Assembly (NCBI GenBank): GCA_035299505.1
Contig: DATGWL010000087.1
Span: 26,376 to 90,375, forward strand
From: M3007 sp035299505
GTDB taxonomy: Bacteria > Bacteroidota > Bacteroidia > Chitinophagales > Saprospiraceae
Length of the DNA: 64,000 bases
Direction: 5' to 3'
The notes under the pieces: generated by a model
What the model saw: only the letters and a program-made list of their open reading frames with translations
Told to the model about the DNA's origin: nothing
The model's database searches: none
Shown here: piece after piece, positions 1 to 8,800 of the stretch
Layout: each line of letters begins with the position of its first letter
Numbering within the stretch: position 1 is the stretch's first letter
Translations under genes and position numbers: made by a program

Positions 1-4
1 ATAA

Positions 5-2101
5 TTACCCAAAGCGCCTTCCGTTGCGGTTTATCACCATACTGCTGGCCTGCTGCGTTGCAAACATCTGAATATCAACGATGTTGACATGCGGGGGCCT
101 GGTTGCCAGGTAGAAAATAGCATCGGCAACATCACTGGATTTGAGTGGCTGAAAATCCTGGTAAATTTTGGCCCGGTCTGCATCGCCATCAAAACGAGTC
201 AGGGCAAATTCCGTTTCCTCCACGTGGCCCGGACTCACCTGACTCACCCGGATATCGTAAGGGTGTAAGTCAAAACGAATGGACTTGGTGAGGGCATCTA
301 CCGCAAATTTAGTGGCACAGTAAACATTACCATTCGGATATGCTTCGCGGCCGGCGCTGCTGCAAACATTGATGATGTGGCCTCTGCGCCGTTGTACCAT
401 ACCGGGAGAAATCAATCGCGTGACATACAGTAAACCCTTGATGTTCGTATCAATCATGGTTTCCCAATGGTCCAGTTGACCTTCATGGATTGGCGCCAAA
501 CCTTTGGCCAGGCCCGCATTATTAACCAAAATATCTACCTCGGAAAAGGTCTCGGGCAAACTGGTCAACGCAGCCTCCACAGCGCCAGGGTCCCGCACAT
601 CGAAAGGCAGGAGAAGTATGTCGGAGTTGTAGCTGGACTCCAGATGGTCTTTCAGGGCAACCAGCCGATCTACCCTTCTTCCCGTCAGAATCAGACGGTA
701 TCCGTTTTGTGCAAAAATCTCGGCAGTAGCCTTGCCTATGCCGGAAGTAGCGCCGGTAATTAAAACCAATCCTTTGCTGGCCTTTTGCATGTTTGGTGTT
801 TTTTGTACCAGAGGCTCTGATTGTACAGGATTTGAGTTAGGCGCCTTGAGCGGCTCTGTGCGGGTTTCTGATTGAAGGAAGGTTTGCACCTCCTTGTCTT
901 CGGGATTCATTTCCAGTGCTTTGCGCAAATAAATGATCGCTGTTTCGCGATAATCGCGCAGGTGCTCGGCAGTCATCAATCCGAGTTTTCGGAAAATATT
1001 AGGATAACCGGGGTCAAGTTCCACCACCCGATCCCAGCAGTATTTGGCGAACAGGTAATCGCCCCTTTCTACTGCCAGATCACCCATCAATTCGTATGAT
1101 TTGGCTTCGTTGTCGTTGCCTTTTTCTTTTTCAGGTTTGGCTTCCGGTCCCGGTTCTGCAGTGGCAGAAGCTGGTGCGTATTGCGTGAGCGCCTTGTGGT
1201 ATTCCTCTTTAAGCCAGGCATCGTCCGGCGCTTGCTCCAGGGCTATGCGAAACAGTTCAAGACCGCGTTCCATATGGCCTTTTTCTAACCATAACCAGGC
1301 ATCCTTTACAGAATGTTGCAGAAGTTGCACAGAGGTTTTAACAGGTTCCTCCTGAGGCATTTCCGGCTCTGGTTCAGGTTCCGGTGTTATATCAGGTCTT
1401 TGCTCAAGTATTTCAGCCGGCATGAGGGGTAAAACATCAGGGGTGGGTTCCGGCGCCAAAAAGCCTTCTGTGATGTGAACTTCCGGTAAAAAACCGGGCT
1501 TGACGGCTGTATCATTTGCCGGAACCTGTGTATGCTGGCGGCGGAATTGTCCGTGCCATTCCATAATTCCATACCGTTTAAACAAGGCCTCCATGTCGTT
1601 TTCCAGCAGTTGCTCCCAACGGGTGTATCCAATTTCCCGCATCAACCCAATGGTGTCGCCCACCTGATTGGCTATTTGCCTGATTTGATCCAGGGTAGTA
1701 TCCATGGCTGCTTTTTCTAAAGCATCCGCATGCTGCTGACGATCGCTGAGGGCAATCCATTCGTCCTGCCAGTGCTTCATATAGTGCAGCACATTTGCCA
1801 TTCTATCAATCTGCAGATGCACTGTTTCGCCTGTCTGGTTGGCGCCGTCTGCCAGAATAATCCATACCCGCTTTTGTTGATGCAGGTTTTGCAAGGCATT
1901 CAGAATACCTTCCATGCTGGATTTTCTGGTCAAGAACTGATCCGTAACCAATACCATTACAGGATCGGCGCTGGTTTCGGCAACAGTGGTAAGCGGACTG
2001 GTAACATGGTCGAACGGAATACCAATTGGGCTGAGTCTTTGGTCCAGATACAGAGCTAAAGACTGATTTTCCGGTGCATATGCCAGGATAATGCGATTCA
2101 T
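5..2101 (-). CDS. TIR-like / TPR / short-chain dehydrogenase fusion protein
   Basis: A 698-residue cytoplasmic protein with three parts. Residues 1-110 read like a TIR domain: an initial beta strand IILAYAP, a VMVLVTDQFL strand, then a helix with Glu64 at the place of the conserved TIR glutamate. Residues about 205-255 are a Pro/Glu-rich linker. Residues about 255-300 and 335-405 are TPR-like helices. Residues 443-698 are a classical SDR oxidoreductase with TGATSGIG (449-456) for NAD(P), NNAG (527-530), and the Ser581/Tyr594/Lys598 catalytic set (YCATK). The SDR part resembles the YdfG/3-hydroxyacid dehydrogenase group; its substrate is unknown. TIR domains can cleave NAD+, so pairing with an NAD(P)-dependent enzyme is notable, but TIR activity here is inference. 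The SDR call is secure, the TIR call moderate. The gene is complete, with its stop at the window edge. Confidence 0.85.
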   Translation of the reverse strand: MNRIILAYAPENQSLALYLDQRLSPIGIPFDHVTSPLTTVAETSADPVMVLVTDQFLTRKSSMEGILNALQNLHQQKRVWIILADGANQTGETVHLQIDRMANVLHYMKHWQDEWIALSDRQQHADALEKAAMDTTLDQIRQIANQVGDTIGLMREIGYTRWEQLLENDMEALFKRYGIMEWHGQFRRQHTQVPANDTAVKPGFLPEVHITEGFLAPEPTPDVLPLMPAEILEQRPDITPEPEPEPEMPQEEPVKTSVQLLQHSVKDAWLWLEKGHMERGLELFRIALEQAPDDAWLKEEYHKALTQYAPASATAEPGPEAKPEKEKGNDNEAKSYELMGDLAVERGDYLFAKYCWDRVVELDPGYPNIFRKLGLMTAEHLRDYRETAIIYLRKALEMNPEDKEVQTFLQSETRTEPLKAPNSNPVQSEPLVQKTPNMQKASKGLVLITGATSGIGKATAEIFAQNGYRLILTGRRVDRLVALKDHLESSYNSDILLLPFDVRDPGAVEAALTSLPETFSEVDILVNNAGLAKGLAPIHEGQLDHWETMIDTNIKGLLYVTRLISPGMVQRRRGHIINVCSSAGREAYPNGNVYCATKFAVDALTKSIRFDLHPYDIRVSQVSPGHVEETEFALTRFDGDADRAKIYQDFQPLKSSDVADAIFYLATRPPHVNIVDIQMFATQQASSMVINRNGRRFG

Positions 2102-2157
2102 GAAAGAAGGTGGTTAAGGCGGTATTTGATTAACGGTTTTTCCAGCGGGGTATTATA

Positions 2158-3483
2158 TTATTGCAAACGCTGCACCAATGTTTTAAACTCTTCTTTAAAG
2201 GCTGCATATTTTGAGGTTGCAGGGCCATCAAAACCGGTATGTACCTGTACAACCTGATTGTTTCGGTCCAGAATCATCATGGTTGGAAAGGCCATCACGT
2301 GGTTCAGTGCAGGGAAAAATTTGGCGGCATCGTCTTTGCTGGCATTGCCTGCGTATACCACAGGGAATGGCAATTGCATTTTTTGCTTGTATTGCTGCAA
2401 ATGCGCATTGGCTTTAGCCACATCATTATGACGTTCAAAAGAGAACGCTACTACCTCCATATTCCTGGATAATTCCGGATTCTCTTTGATGAATTCACGC
2501 AAAAACACCTGTTCATCCCGGCAATTCGGGCACCAGGTACCCATTACGGTGAACACCTTGATTTTGCCGTCAAATTCCGGCGAAGGGAAGGTCAGTTGTT
2601 TGCCTTCCGGAGTTACCACTGAGAATTGGATATTCTGACCCGTTTTTACCCTGGTAAGTGTATCTGCAGCGCCCAATTGAAAGGCATCGTCTTTCCAGGC
2701 GGTCCAAAGTGTGCGGTATTGGTGGCCAGAACGGAACTCTCCCTGCAGGCTGTCGCCCTGCATACTCCCGGAAAACAGGAAGGCATGCGCGCCATCAAAC
2801 CCGGAAAGCCAGAATTTGCGGCCTTGAACGGTGCCTTCCAGAAAGCCGTAATCGCCGGTTTCTGTCCTGAAGGTTCCTTCGATGCGGTTGCCTTGCTGCC
2901 GGAATTCGGCGATGGCTTTGCTTTGGTCTTTGGCCTCTTTTTCAACGCTGAAAATAGCCGGCCATTGTCCACTCAGATCCTTCAACGGAGTGTCTGCCAG
3001 GTTGGTGAACCGATATCCACGCCCTGCATGCGCATAAAATGGTATACGGTAGTTGTTTTTTGTGGTCACGATCCACTCACCCTGCATTACGCCACCACGG
3101 ATTTCAGCATGCAGGTAGCTTGCATATTCCGGAAACCATACATTCATGGTATCACGAGCGGTGGTACGGTCACGACCATACTGGACGCTATCCAGGCGGA
3201 TGCGCTGGCTTCCGTTGATGATTTCCAGATAAAAATTATCCTGATCTGTATACTTAACTTCAAAATTAAAGGGCAATTCACCAGGTTTGAACTGATCGTA
3301 AAGAATCATCACGGTGTCTTTTTTATTCACCGGAATGCTAAAATGCTCCAGTTCGAGTACTCCCCGCCACATACCAGGCGCAACTTTGCTGAACTCGGTG
3401 TCGGCACTTACACAGCGGTTAAATACCAACAAAGCAATGGCAGCTAACAGACTGCCGGTCAATAGTTTGTGCATTAAATTCAA
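2158..3483 (-). CDS. TlpA-like thioredoxin-fold protein with long N-terminal region
   Basis: 441 residues. An N-terminal hydrophobic segment (about 6-22) exports it; a cysteine at 24 follows it but lies in a poor lipobox. Residues 30-275 are a beta-rich region of the kind found before many Bacteroidota TlpA/ResA proteins. Residues 285-441 form a thioredoxin fold with the redox motif WCPNC (317-321) and the cis-proline loop AFPT (398-401). The likely role is thiol-disulfide exchange in the periplasm, for example in cytochrome c or envelope protein maturation; the partner cannot be told. A TACCTTTG -7 element lies 18 bases before the start codon. Confidence 0.85.
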   Translation of the reverse strand: MNLMHKLLTGSLLAAIALLVFNRCVSADTEFSKVAPGMWRGVLELEHFSIPVNKKDTVMILYDQFKPGELPFNFEVKYTDQDNFYLEIINGSQRIRLDSVQYGRDRTTARDTMNVWFPEYASYLHAEIRGGVMQGEWIVTTKNNYRIPFYAHAGRGYRFTNLADTPLKDLSGQWPAIFSVEKEAKDQSKAIAEFRQQGNRIEGTFRTETGDYGFLEGTVQGRKFWLSGFDGAHAFLFSGSMQGDSLQGEFRSGHQYRTLWTAWKDDAFQLGAADTLTRVKTGQNIQFSVVTPEGKQLTFPSPEFDGKIKVFTVMGTWCPNCRDEQVFLREFIKENPELSRNMEVVAFSFERHNDVAKANAHLQQYKQKMQLPFPVVYAGNASKDDAAKFFPALNHVMAFPTMMILDRNNQVVQVHTGFDGPATSKYAAFKEEFKTLVQRLQ

Positions 3484-3500
3484 AAATTAAATTCCTACGA

Positions 3501-3508
3501 CAAAGGTA
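3501..3508 (-). promoter_or_regulatory. Bacteroidota-type -7 element (TACCTTTG)
   Basis: The minus strand reads TACCTTTG, matching the TAnnTTTG consensus, 18 bases upstream of the TlpA-like start at 3483. No convincing -33 TTG lies at the usual spacing. Confidence 0.45.
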
Positions 3509-3641
3509 GTCAGAATTATAGTAGACTTGCCGTGAAAGTGATTGGTTTACCAGAACGTATGGAGAAGCCCAACCCTTTCTTTATTTCTTCTCGTTTAAAC
3601 TGTAATTTTAACCATTGGTTTATCGAATCATATATTCACCT

Positions 3642-4844
3642 ATGAAAAAGTATATTTACCTGCTACTAAGTTGGTGTGTTGGATTGCTGCTGGCAGAAAA
3701 TGCCTCAGGCCAATGTTTACCTGATCACGATTTTAGAGGCTTCTTCCAGGGGCACGCTTATTTTTACAGTAAATCAGCCCTTAACTGGCCTGCAGCAGAT
3801 TCTGTAGCCCGTGCCCTGGGTGGTTATCTGGCAGCAATTTCAAGTCAGGAAGAGAATACATTTGTGGCCACACAAGTAGCAATAGGTGAGCTGGCCTGGA
3901 TTGGCCTGAACGACGCTGTAGTGGAAGGTAATTTCAGGTGGACAAATGACGAGCCTGTGCTTTTTTACTGCTGGGGAGCCGGAGAGCCCAATAATGCAGG
4001 CACCGAAAACTGGGTAGAAATCAACCGAAACAGTGTGGGCAAGTGGAACGATATGCCAGATGGCTTTCCCAGAAAATACGTTGTGGAGTTTTCTCCCGGC
4101 GATTCCGACAGCGACGCTATACCAAACATTTGTGATCCTTGTCCTTTCGACCCGGATAATGACCTCGAACAAGACGGTTACTGCGCAGATCAGGACAATT
4201 GCCCGGAACAATACAATCCCGGTCAATCTGACACAGATGGAGATGGCCTGGGAGATGCCTGCGATACAGATAGTGATAATGATGGATGCCCGGATTCAAT
4301 CGATATAGCTCCGTTTACGGCCGCTGTAGACTCCGACTGCGATGGCGTTGGCGATCCCTGCGATCAATGCCCTGGAGGGGATGATTCGGGGCCATGTGAT
4401 GTGGCAACCATGCCTGTCACGACCCAAATCCCCTCCTCCTGGTTTTGCACTGATAATTCATCCAAAATAAAGGTCTGCCATAAGGGGCTTAGCATATGTG
4501 TAAGCCTTCAAGCAGTAAACGCGCATTTGGCACACGGAGATTTTTTAGGCGCCTGCCAATCCTGCACTGGCCAACCAGCGGACGGGGAAGATCTTTCTCT
4601 ATTGCTTTTTCCTAACCCGGCCTATAATCAGGCTTATATAGTCTTCTCTGGCCAAATGGAGGCCGCCGGACTATTGGAAATGTTTGATGTGGTGGGCAGG
4701 AAAGTCTGGGAAAAACCGGTGGATGCCGATTGGCTGGAAGTTCCGGTAGAAATAGACCTGAGCGAATTATCCCCAGCCGGCTATTTTGTACGTTTTACCA
4801 ACCAAAATGCCTCAGTAAGCAAACTACTGGTCGTTCAGCGGTAG
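3642..4844 (+). CDS. Secreted C-type lectin with thrombospondin type 3 repeats and T9SS sorting domain
   Basis: 400 residues from the ATG at 3642, which begins a good signal peptide (MKKYIYLLLSW...ASGQ); an in-frame TTG at 3615 adds nothing useful. Residues about 30-150 form a C-type lectin domain with the mannose-type sugar-binding motif EPN and the calcium-binding WND motif. Then come Asp-rich calcium-binding thrombospondin type 3 repeats (DTDGDGLGDACD type), a short Cys/His segment (VCHKG...AHLAHGDFLGAC) common in Bacteroidota surface proteins, and a C-terminal T9SS type A domain starting at LFPNP. It is predicted to be secreted across the outer membrane and to bind glycans on the cell surface or outside. 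Ligand unknown. Confidence 0.88.
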   Translation: MKKYIYLLLSWCVGLLLAENASGQCLPDHDFRGFFQGHAYFYSKSALNWPAADSVARALGGYLAAISSQEENTFVATQVAIGELAWIGLNDAVVEGNFRWTNDEPVLFYCWGAGEPNNAGTENWVEINRNSVGKWNDMPDGFPRKYVVEFSPGDSDSDAIPNICDPCPFDPDNDLEQDGYCADQDNCPEQYNPGQSDTDGDGLGDACDTDSDNDGCPDSIDIAPFTAAVDSDCDGVGDPCDQCPGGDDSGPCDVATMPVTTQIPSSWFCTDNSSKIKVCHKGLSICVSLQAVNAHLAHGDFLGACQSCTGQPADGEDLSLLLFPNPAYNQAYIVFSGQMEAAGLLEMFDVVGRKVWEKPVDADWLEVPVEIDLSELSPAGYFVRFTNQNASVSKLLVVQR

Positions 4845-4852
4845 ATAGAGCT

Positions 4853-5383
4853 TTAGGTCAATTGCTTGTACTCCCGATACCATTTGGCCAGGCCAATCAT
4901 AAGAAGTCCAGGCATACCTATCCAGATAACTTCGCTGGCCAGTACGGAAAGGCCCCAGGGTGTGAAGAAATCTGATACCGAAATAGGGGAAACCTGAATA
5001 GGGCGGAAAGGCAGGAAGATACGTTCTTTCCAAAGTGGCCAGCCCAGAGCGCACCCGCGTCCGCCATTGGTCATCATATCCAGGATTGGGTGGGATAAAG
5101 TGCTGATAATGAACCACCAGGTTAGTTTACTCCATTTAAAGCTACGCTGAACTACCCAGCTGGCTAGCAACCCTAAAACAAAGGCAAAAGTGACGGAATG
5201 GGTCCAGCCCCGATGCCCCCATTCACTGCTATACGCAACACCATAGTGAAAGGCCAGCACATCCAGATCCGGTGCAAAAGAGCAAAAGCCCGCAACTATC
5301 AGGGTAAGTGGTCTGGTCTCTTTTGGGAAAAAAGCATACCCGATAGCCGTAGACGCCGCGATATGTCCAAAAACTGAAGCCAT
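4853..5383 (-). CDS. DUF457 / YdjM-family membrane-bound metal-dependent hydrolase
   Basis: 176 residues with about four hydrophobic segments. Conserved family features are visible: an early PDLD motif, the HRGWTHS motif after it, and SHPILDMMTNGG, whose His and Asp are typical of the PF04307 family. The family is annotated as an inner-membrane metal-dependent hydrolase, but no substrate is established. The start at 5383 gives MASVFGHIAAS, the usual N terminus of the family. It lies 5 bases downstream of the DUF4442 gene on the same strand, so the two are probably co-transcribed. Confidence 0.8.
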   Translation of the reverse strand: MASVFGHIAASTAIGYAFFPKETRPLTLIVAGFCSFAPDLDVLAFHYGVAYSSEWGHRGWTHSVTFAFVLGLLASWVVQRSFKWSKLTWWFIISTLSHPILDMMTNGGRGCALGWPLWKERIFLPFRPIQVSPISVSDFFTPWGLSVLASEVIWIGMPGLLMIGLAKWYREYKQLT

Positions 5384-5388
5384 TTGTG

Positions 5389-5856
5389 CTAATTTTTAAC
5401 TTTAAATGACCAAAGCACATACACTTTGGATGCTATCTGGCCATCGGGCAGGGTTCCGGTGGAAGTAGCGCGAAATGTTTGCCCTTCACCAGTTTCGATG
5501 GCTTTTTGAACGGCTTCTTTCATTAATGCACCTTCATTGCAAGTGAATATCAGAGTCTTGTCTGCCTTTTTATAAAATTCTGCTTCAATATGGGTAACCA
5601 GCATAGATACCTTCTTTTCACCCTGAATATGGGCCATGGCCAACAGTCCGGTAGACATTTCTGCAGCTCCACATTGTGCAGCGAAATAGGTAGACCTGAA
5701 TGGATTTTGAGAGCGCCAGCGAAAGGGCAACGATACTTCGGAAGCTTCTGCTGTGCATGATTTCACACGTACCCCCATAAACCAAGCTGCTGGAAGCTTC
5801 AAAAACATGAAAAACTGCATTTTCCAGGGGGTGTTGACTTGCTGGAGGAATGACAT
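5389..5856 (-). CDS. DUF4442 hot-dog-fold protein (thioesterase-like)
   Basis: 155 residues resembling the DUF4442 branch of the hot-dog fold, related to PaaI/YbgC-type thioesterases. Typical are the N-terminal helix ending in the central SLPFRWRSQNPFRSTYFAA region and the C-terminal strands ending in VYVLWSFKVKN. An acyl-thioester substrate is likely by family, but none can be named. The 40-base gap to tamB upstream consists of degenerate CACT units, described separately. The DUF457 gene follows after 5 bases. Confidence 0.72.
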   Translation of the reverse strand: MSFLQQVNTPWKMQFFMFLKLPAAWFMGVRVKSCTAEASEVSLPFRWRSQNPFRSTYFAAQCGAAEMSTGLLAMAHIQGEKKVSMLVTHIEAEFYKKADKTLIFTCNEGALMKEAVQKAIETGEGQTFRATSTGTLPDGQIASKVYVLWSFKVKN

Positions 5857-5896
5857 GCGGGATGTGAGTGAGTGAGTGAATGGGTGAGTGAGTGGG
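5857..5896 (-). repeat. Degenerate CACT tetranucleotide repeat filling the tamB-DUF4442 gap
   Basis: The whole gap between the tamB stop (5897) and the DUF4442 ATG (5856) is built from CACT units on the coding (minus) strand, interrupted by CCATT, ending in ACATCCCGC just before the ATG. The same unit, in the same sense orientation, fills the gap at 41577-41643. Confidence 0.85.
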
Positions 5897-8800
5897 TTAT
5901 CCGGGGTTTCTGCGTTTTTTTGAAATTGCTTTTCCGAAGCTGCGCCACATATCTTCGAACGTATCGTAATCCTTTTGAAAATTAATACCTAAACCAAACC
6001 GTAGGCTGCTTTGGCCGGAGACGTCGGGTTCGGTGCGCTGGTAGACTTTGAGGCGCCACTGCCGATTTTCGGTGAGGGCAATTTGTACCGTAACGTCTTC
6101 ACCAAGGAATCCATCAGTGGAGGTGATGCCCGGGCCGCCAATGCCAAACTGTGAGCCCAATTGCACAGTTACCCGGTCGTTGATGAACCCTGAGCTCAGA
6201 CGTACATTAACCTCCCGACCGCCGAGCCGGTTTGGGTCTGATAGCACATCGTTTTGGTAATCACTGTAAATAATATCAAAATCAAGACTTGACACCGCTC
6301 CACCAAACCATTCTGAGGCCAGACCTGCCAGGTAGTTGGCAAACTGGTTGCTGATCATTTGGGTCAGCGTATTGAAGGCCGTAGCTACATAATCCGAGCT
6401 TTGGATGAACCCTGCGCTGGCCGGCGGGAGGAAAGAACCTATCACAACGAGACCAAAAACCTGGCGCGACATTTCTGCCTGATCCTGACGCAGCAAACGC
6501 AGCTTGGTATCGGTCACAGATTTCAGCTCACTGGTAATATTGGGAAAATTCAGGCCAAAAGTGATGTTAGGCTTCATCAAATCGCCCGCAAGGTGCATGC
6601 TTACTATTACTTTGGTTGCCTTGGCTGCTTCATCCAGCAAGCGTGGTCGTACGGAACGCAACAACTCCAGCTCTTCTTTCACAAAATTGTACACCGAAGT
6701 ATTAACCTCGTAGGTTGCATCCAGATTGATTTGTGCGCCGTAAGGATCGCCATACCAGTTGATGGTACCGCCGTTAGTCACCACGAAGGGCTTATTGACG
6801 AAATTTAACAGAGTGAACAGGTATTCGCCGCGCACAATCTGATAACCGCCATACATGGTGAATTCCCCTTCCCGGTTAATGGCCAGTTTGATATTACCCT
6901 CCCCTCTTCCTTTGATGATATCGCCTGTTTGTTCGTCAAAAATTAACTGAACCTCTGCCTGATCCGTGATGCTTAAATCCATTTCAAAATTGAGCCCCTT
7001 CAAGTCACTGATCACAAAATCCTTCTTCCTTGTTTCATTTTTGGGCTTATTTCGCTCAAAATTGATGAATTTCGCTTCCGTTGCATCTGAAGTGGTATAC
7101 AATGGAATGTACAGCCGAGTTCCAGGGCCCGTAGTAGCCTCAATATTAATGTTAGTTCGGCTAAAGGAGCCTGTAACATCCATGGCAAAGCGGCCCTCTG
7201 CCCGGCCATAATACAGATCGCTGTCTGTAACCGTGGTATTGAGTACCAGGAAACCCGGATCTTTTGACTCTATCCGGCAATTGATACGCCACTTGCTGAA
7301 GTGTTCATGTTCCAAGCCTCCGCGAACCAACGCAATATGTTGCCTGGTGCCATCAAAAATGGTGTCTCCGTCTGCCGATATTTTGTTTTTAGTGAAGATA
7401 ACCGTCTGATTTTTAATAAAATACAGGGTTTTCAAATAATCTATCATAAACTGCCCCTCATCTACTTTAAGGCTCCCCTCCACAAACGGATGCTCCAGTG
7501 TACCATACCCTTTCAACTGGGCGCCAAAACGACCCGCTGTATTGGAAATATCGGGCACAATGGTTTCAATCACTTCAAAAGGAAACTGGTCAGCACTGAT
7601 TTCAGCCCAAAATTCGCCAGTGCGGAACGACTTAACCGAATCCTGATCCATTTCAAGTTCTTCCTCTGTTTTGCCCTGAATTTGAACGCCGCCAGCCACC
7701 CGAAGCAATTGCTTTTGTGTTTTCTTTTCCAACAGGAAGACTTTACCGGTAACGGGTTTGGATAGATCCTCCAGTTCCAGGTTGCACAGCACCTCACCAT
7801 ATGGTTTTTCATTGATGTACAACATTTCTGAGAGCAGGTCGGCCCGCAAATTCCGCATATTAAATACATCGCCAATGGCAATTTCAAAATCGTAGGCCTT
7901 TCCCCTGATTTGGATCTGTTCCGGATCCAGGAACCGGTTCACCTCACTGAGGTCAAAATTGGTGAGGGCAAATTTCAAGCCCCGGAAGTTGTTGAAGCTT
8001 TCCAGTGATATACGCCTGATGCCGTTAAATAGCTCTAACTGCCTGGTTTCCAACGCATTGGATCCAAAACGAATATAGTTATCCTCTTCAATCAACCATT
8101 CCTGACTGAAAAGTTTGATTTTAGAAGCATTGAAACTTAGTTGCCAAAGGGAGTCTGCCACTGATAGGTCCCCATTGAGATATATGCTTTCTACAATACT
8201 ATTGGGTGTTTCATCCTTCGCTTCCAGCACCAGATGAAACACATCGCCAATCAGCGGCCCACCCAACGTAATCGAGGGAAGTTTCTTTTTGCCAGATACA
8301 TTTTCTGGCAATCTCAGGTACAACCAGGCCGAATCGCCATCACTATTCCAGCGAAGACTTGGGTCCCTGAGTGATACATCGCCATATTTAACGAGCGGAG
8401 CCTCCACTACCAGATACGAGGTGCCTTTGCGCGCATCCACATGTCCGTTGGCACGCACGTTGCGCAAGGTGTCCAGATCAGGTGCGAATAATTGCGCCAG
8501 GTTTCGGGAGTTTCTAATCTGGAAATTAAGGTCGTAATAATCATTTAGTGGCAAAGAATCCCGGGCAGGCAGGCCGAGCTTGCGAACAAATTCAGGATGA
8601 TGGCGGCCCAGTAGTCTCAACAGGTTTTTCGGTGCGCTGGCCAAACTAAATGAGCCCGTCATCTGACCATATGCCACATCAGAATCAATTCCGAAATACC
8701 GACTGCCATCCGGTCTGAAATAAGAGTTAAACTTCAGATAATCAAGGTTATACCAGGTTTCCCGATCCTCCAGAATCTTAAATTCCTCCAGATGGGCTAT

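Noticed and set aside
5..2101. A TIR-based antiphage defence island
   Set aside because: No other defence gene lies next to it; the neighbouring genes are ordinary envelope and metabolic genes, so only the single fusion protein is reported.
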